Shown here piece after piece: positions 34,828 through 34,888 of a DNA stretch of 34,888 nt. A model generated the notes under the pieces. That model saw only the letters and a program-made list of their open reading frames with translations, searched no databases and was not told the DNA's origin. The stretch comes from Clostridia bacterium. Its GTDB lineage: Bacteria; Bacillota; Clostridia; Oscillospirales; CAG-272. Location: the NCBI GenBank assembly GCA_017467085.1, contig JAFTSW010000067.1:1-34888 (forward strand), written 5' to 3'. The first letter of the stretch is position 1. Each line of letters begins with the position of its first letter. The translations under genes and the position numbers were made by a program.

Positions 34828-34888
34828 ATGGCATATCTTTCCGACATTGAAATTGCGCAGGCTTGCGAAATGAAGCCTATCACCGAAA
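34828..34888 (+). CDS. fhs: Formate-tetrahydrofolate ligase, 3'-partial
   Basis: Only the first 20 residues are in the window, but MAYLSDIEIAQACEMKPITE is the characteristic N-terminus of this ligase (SDIEIAQxxxMKPI). The enzyme makes 10-formyl-tetrahydrofolate from formate, tetrahydrofolate and ATP. AGAAGGAG lies 7 bases upstream. It is 74 bases after purL with no clear terminator between, so it is probably part of the purine operon, supplying the formyl donor for PurN and AICAR formyltransferase. Confidence 0.88.
   Translation, partial: MAYLSDIEIAQACEMKPITE

Overview
The window looks like a chromosomal stretch from a gut-associated, anaerobic member of the Bacillota (class Clostridia, probably uncultured). 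The support is: near-consensus sigma-A promoters with 17-bp spacers, AAAGGAG-type ribosome binding sites, Clostridia-type families (DUF975, DUF2752, small Xre regulators), intracellular glycan-degrading enzymes (GH95 fucosidase, GH2 beta-galactosidase), and a purine operon that uses a stand-alone PurO-like IMP cyclohydrolase plus a stand-alone AICAR transformylase. Finer taxonomy cannot be read from this sequence.

Layout. (1) 1-2022: the end of a membrane-anchored P-loop ATPase gene, probably from an integrated element, lies on the 3' side of a minus-strand tRNA-Met/tRNA-Glu pair. (2) 2176-4729: serine synthesis (serC, serA) from a consensus promoter with a long structured leader. (3) 4738-5080: a cluster of hairpins behind serA. 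(4) 5089-6581 (minus): pgsA and a VTT/DedA-like membrane protein. (5) 6820-9819 (minus): a large fused ABC ATPase/permease. (6) 10093-12033: a sugar-phosphate isomerase-like protein and a Gfo/Idh/MocA oxidoreductase. (7) 12041-13189: two arrays of short hairpins joined by a constant GTGATAT linker, flanking a divergent Xre regulator/small-protein pair, followed by three 46-bp terminator-like repeats. (8) 13177-22369: galM, GH95 alpha-fucosidase, thiamine pyrophosphokinase, three small membrane proteins (DUF2752, DUF4190, DUF975) and lacZ. (9) 22488-34888: a ZTP-riboswitch-controlled purine operon, purE-purC-purF-purM-focA-like-purN-purO-purH(AICARFT)-purD-purL, running into fhs at the window edge.

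Two things stand out. First, the purine operon combines a ZTP (pfl) riboswitch, which senses the AICAR nucleotide that builds up when 10-formyl-tetrahydrofolate is short, with both formyl-consuming enzymes (PurN, AICARFT), a formate/nitrite-type channel, and formate-tetrahydrofolate ligase just downstream. That amounts to a formate-to-purine circuit. Its PurF also lacks the N-terminal catalytic cysteine of the glutaminase domain. Second, the intergenic DNA is full of arrays with a constant linker and variable stems. The stems differ in sequence but keep perfect self-complementarity, the arrays end in near-identical terminators, and one has truncated a small gene. I know of no named element that matches them.
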